A DNA stretch of 64,000 bases from Paragonimus westermani (Eukaryota > Platyhelminthes > Trematoda > Plagiorchiida > Troglotrematidae): NCBI GenBank assembly GCA_008508345.1, contig QNGE01000740.1:169978-233977 (forward strand). The letters run 5' to 3'. The notes beneath the pieces were generated by a model. That model was not told the DNA's origin. It searched no databases and worked only from the letters and a program-made list of their open reading frames with translations. This document shows positions 60,431 to 64,000 of the stretch, piece after piece. Every line of letters starts with the position of its first letter. Position 1 is the stretch's first letter. The translations under genes were made by a program, and so were the position numbers.

Positions 60431-60600
60431 CCGGTTGACTGGTTAGAACGTGGGCAGGAGTTCCAAAATCGGTCATGACAAAGATGTGCATTACTGATGA
60501 ACCTTAACAGGGGTGGAATTGAGTCGAAGGCTCATATTTGAAAGGGGCTTGCTGAGGTCTATGTGAATGAAAAAACGGCACTCAAATGCGAGAAGCGTTC
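60431..60600 (+). repeat. Hammerhead SINE, decayed copy
   Basis: It aligns to the family at gcaggagttccaaaatcgg (B-box region), acaaagatgtgcattactgatga, ttgagtcgaaggctca, gaaagg and the gaatg...ctcaaatgcgag body. The tail is lost. This is an old copy. Confidence 0.6.
60488..60535 (+). ncRNA. Hammerhead relic in decayed SINE copy
   Basis: The CTGATGA core (from 60494) is exact, but GAAA reads GAAT and stem I no longer pairs (GCATTA against GAAGGC). The cleavage triplet GTC is still present. It is inactive. Confidence 0.5.
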
Positions 60601-62779
60601 AGTTAGTAACACCAATAATAATCTGAGTCAGAACACACTATACTACATAATATGTATCAGATGTTGACGTAGTAGATACTAGCGAATATAAACGGTGTGC
60701 ACGTGTGTAAATTGTATGCATATGATGGTGCGGAATAATAGACAGTCCAACTATTAAGTTCATACCACACAGCTCTAGAAGGTGTGTATTGTCTGAAAGA
60801 ATAACGGGAAAATTTTTTATGAATTGCTCATCGAAAGTGACGTTTGTTCCACGGTTATGTTTGTGGGGAAGAAGTCCCAATTACTTATTTCTTAGTTACC
60901 GGACTGCAGGTAGCTCGTTGTGCCGCTGTCGATCTGGTCTGGCGCAGCGGATTTCAAGACAAGTGATCCATAAAATATGTGGGAGCTCTATAGAAAAAAA
61001 GGAAAAGTTATCTGCTTGTTTAGGAATTCCACAAAGACGTTGTGGAGTCGCCGTTTGTTCCATGAATCCCAATAAGGATAAGAACATCAACTTGTACGTG
61101 CAAACTGGTTTGGTTCACATCGGTCCTGCCTTCTCGTCAAAAGGACGCGTTGTCATACAAATCAGTACGGTCCAGAATGTTTCTGTATATGACGTTTGGG
61201 ATGAACTGTTCAAAAATGAGCCTGTTTTCTAAGCTTCAGAAACCATGATCTTCGTCTGTCATTTCGTCCATCACATCACGATGGCAATCCTACGGAGTGG
61301 CCAATTTCAGGCACATCTGAACCACTAAATCTCATTTTTTTCTTTTTTAGACTGTTAATCAGCTGGTTGTTTGAACAAACTAGTCAACTGGTGGATTCCA
61401 GTATCTTGTAGTGAGTCGTCTTTACCAGATGACTATTAATGCAAATATTTCCAGTTTAGCATCTGCAATATTTAGACTGGAGACAGGAATGTAGACACCA
61501 AAGACCCGAATGACATAACAGGTTAGACTTCTGCAGCCTAATTTTCACTACATGACTTGAACCGGTTATCGGGACGGTTTCAGCAAATTGTGAGAACCGT
61601 GGGCTGTCATTGCACACTGTGATAAGAAAAATGTAGGCTGATGAGCCAATACGAAATGTTAACATCAATCAGTGTTCATCTTCTAATCATCTTGTGCAAA
61701 TTTTCGATAAGATGTATCTATTTTGGTAGTAGTCGGGAGAATGGTTTTCCTGCTTGCTAAAGGTGAACCTCTTTCTCGTCTTTACTAGCAACAAATGACC
61801 CTCACATTCAAATTTTCTTCACCTTTCAAACTATACGATGTGTTTTTTGCGCCAGCTTCTCTCGGTGAAAATGAAAGAACCTACGTCTGAGGTTTTCTGA
61901 GCACAGCTCCTGCTTACCATACAGACTGATGAAAGCGCTCGGAAGTGCACGTGCAAAACTACATGATAGTTACGTCTCTTTCTCAACTGTGATCGGATCA
62001 CGTAAGTGCGTTCAAATGAAACCTGACTCACAGAATCTTGTCTTGGCTCGCTTTGTCCATCGTGGCACATACAATTAAGCACTCACCACATTGAACAATT
62101 TCCTAAGAGGTAGCCAATTGCTGATCGGATATTTTCACGCCTCACGTGTACTTGGTGTAATTGCATAATCTACACTAAAAAACCGTTAGGTGGTTGAGCA
62201 AACGGAGACGACCAAGATATGAGGGCAGGTAATCGAGTGTAAAAATGGGCGAAAACAATAGATTAACGGCAAACAAATATGTTTATATCGATCAGCACCT
62301 TTTCTGTAGAGTGACTATGAGGTGCAGGACCGAAACCCCCTCCCTTGTTGGAATGGTGGAGAAGATGCATATGCTATGAGAAGTTTTCTTCACTGGGATT
62401 GCTCCCCATTGAAAAGTTCCTTGTTTGCATCAATTCAAAAAATTCCATTCTTCACCGTATGGAATCGTCAATCACGTATTGGTTAAAAGTAAAATGTGCT
62501 ATCTGTTGATTTTTGTCGAGCGAAAGAACTTCCCAATATCCTCAATTTTCACAGTAAATTTTACCACTGATGCTGCTCACAAGTGAGTCTTCAACGTAAT
62601 CTAAACATTTTTGTCTGTGTACAGGTTCCTAAAGTGGGAATAGAAGAACCGTGATTTGAACCAGCAAAGTATGTGTTACCAACCAAAATCCTTACAGTCA
62701 CTCGATCGTTTACCTTCAGACAACGAGAAATCACAACAGTCACCTTCTCAGAGGGTTTGAAATTTTACAAGTTAAAAAT
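60601..62779. other. Intergenic sequence with one unassigned 147-codon frame
   Basis: The plus frame 60789-61232 begins MSERITGKFF and ends DELFKNEPVF. It is Cys- and Ser-rich in the middle (SSLCRCRSG) and hydrophobic-polar at the end. I find no domain and no splice or promoter context. It is the second-longest N-free ATG frame without a family after 26623-27096. A B-box-like ggttcaaatcac occurs on the minus strand at about 62655, without a good A box. Confidence 0.3.
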
Positions 62780-63216
62780 CTATAATGAATAGTTACGTTT
62801 TTTCCTGTTTTGAATAGTAGAAGTACCAGCATAAGAAGAAACGAAGAATAGACAGATTTTCCTCGTGGAACTTGAAAGGATCATAAGAGCGCCAGAAATA
62901 ACTAACCAGAATAGAGTCGGCATACATAAGTAGAAGTGTGATTCTGACATGGCAGTGTAACATGAATCTAGTACACTCTAATACACGACTTGTTATCNCT
63001 ATAATGAATAGTTACGTTTTTTCCTGTTTTGAATAGTAGAAGTACCAGCATAAGAAGAAACGAAGAATAGACAGATTTTCCTCCTGGAACTTGAAAGGAT
63101 CATAAGAGCGCCAGAAATAACCAACCAGAATGGAGTCGGCATACATAAGTAGAAGTGTGATTCGGACATGGCAGTGTAACATGAATCTAGTACACTCTAA
63201 TACACGACTTGTTATC
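62780..63216. repeat. 218-base tandem duplication with an N at the joint
   Basis: 62780-62997 and 62999-63216 are direct copies with about four to five substitutions (for example ctcgtggaac/ctcctggaac and gattctgac/gattcggac). The single N at 62998 lies exactly at the joint. This pattern is more typical of two haplotypes or contig ends placed side by side during scaffolding than of a true tandem repeat. Confidence 0.9.
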
Positions 63217-63969
63217 ATCGACGATAAAAGTCACATATCACTTTAAAGTCGACGGGATGGCTACGATGACAAGAGCAACACAAACTCATCAAGTGATGAT
63301 GTTACCACGACCGATTCAGGCGGGATTTTGTAGTTTTTGGACTCACCTTAACACTGGAAGGAGGTTGGTCGGAGTTCAGACGACTAATTTGCAATTTCAG
63401 TTAATAATCTCTCAGATAGTGTTGTAGACTTAGTGCAATAGTATGCTTCAGCGGATTCGAGGTAACCTTCTGCAGGTCAGATTACGATAATACTTCAAAG
63501 GTTCATATAAAATGGAGAACTAATTCAAATTAAACAGTCTCGCAAATTATGAAAATATGCAACGTAGTAAAACATGCTGTGCTGTTTCCGTCAGTTAGTA
63601 AAAATCACAAGCTTGACCAGTTAACTGAAAGTGAGAATATGTTTTCCAGCTGAACACTGAAAGACAGCTGTGTAATGGAAATGTCCCAAACAACGGAGTC
63701 GACAGCCCTTGTAAAGTATTTGCTTTTCCGGCCTCCTGACCACTCTAAAGTGGTCGTTTCTGGATCTTGCTGGATGATCACAGTATATGCAGTTGACCTT
63801 CGAAAAGATAATCGGTGTGTAGTAAATAACGAATATGTATCACGCGAGAAACAGTCCAGATCGGGGAGATTAGCAATAATTTACCGGCCAGTAATTGACG
63901 CTTGCTGGTGTCGAAACACCTAGCTTTACGTCACGCTGGATTTATTTAGAATTGACCGTTATTAAGTTA
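63217..63969. other. Intergenic sequence, nothing recognised
   Basis: Frames of 72 and 82 codons (63209-63427, 63675-63923, plus) show no domain. Confidence 0.4.
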
Positions 63970-64000
63970 CTGATGAGTAGTCGGGGATTTGGTTTATTTT
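63970..64000 (-). repeat. Hammerhead SINE tail, cut by the window edge
   Basis: The complement of the family tail (ctgatgagtagtcggggat, as at 7523) runs to the last base of the window. The body and ribozyme would lie beyond it. Confidence 0.75.

Noticed and set aside
62640..62740. Minus-strand B-box-like ggttcaaatcac
   Set aside because: No convincing A box or acceptor stem; a single short motif is expected by chance.
1..64000. CRISPR arrays, operons, riboswitches and prokaryotic promoters
   Set aside because: No regularly spaced short repeats or bacterial gene arrangement; all recognisable content is eukaryotic retroelement sequence.

Overview
This window looks like intergenic DNA from an animal, most likely a parasitic flatworm. 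The evidence is its repeat load: a tRNA-derived SINE carrying a hammerhead ribozyme (as in the Smalpha elements of Schistosoma), Penelope-like elements (PLEs) with GIY-YIG endonuclease, Ty3/Gypsy remnants, a CR1/RTE-type LINE relic and a second tRNA-like SINE family. The sequence is AT-rich, has no long open reading frames, no bacterial-style gene packing, one 487-base assembly gap and one isolated N. The phylum is an inference; no species can be named from these bases. I found no host gene that I can defend. One reading frame at 33451-33792 is at best a weak exon candidate.

Layout. 1-12000 is rich in old dispersed repeats. It holds an inverted pair of hammerhead SINEs around the assembly gap (7511-8281, flanked by a 12-base direct repeat), two direct copies of a 290-base repeat (9214 and 11456), colinear diverged repeats, and a tandem tRNA-SINE dimer (10026-10336). 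12000-19600 is featureless. 19641-26400 has a fold-back repeat, a LINE RT relic, a Gypsy RNase H relic and a PLE endonuclease broken between two strands. 26400-45000 is almost empty apart from one PLE-type hammerhead-like motif (29471). 45174-55212 is a Penelope graveyard: two PLE 3' fragments each enclosed by long inverted arms (45174-46977 and 50896-52204), a long decayed PLE (52888-55212), a large fold-back (48784-48984), and a Gypsy RT relic with a possible LTR. 55213-64000 has further decayed hammerhead SINEs, an inverted tRNA-SINE pair, and a 218-base tandem duplication with an N at its joint.

The main point of interest is self-cleaving RNA. A hammerhead motif with every core position intact sits in the SINE at 8144-8188, with decayed relatives at 5803, 56997, 58046 and 60488. 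A separate near-complete hammerhead fold lies in both inverted arms of the youngest PLE fragment (50913-50959 and 52140-52186). A third type, CTGANGA-stem-GAAA, occurs in the fold-back repeats and at 29471. Three retroelement contexts in one 64-kb window therefore carry hammerhead-like sequences, which suggests that ribozyme-bearing non-autonomous elements and PLEs shaped this region. The only long intact reading frame with a recognisable domain is the 199-residue GIY-YIG fragment at 51215-51814.
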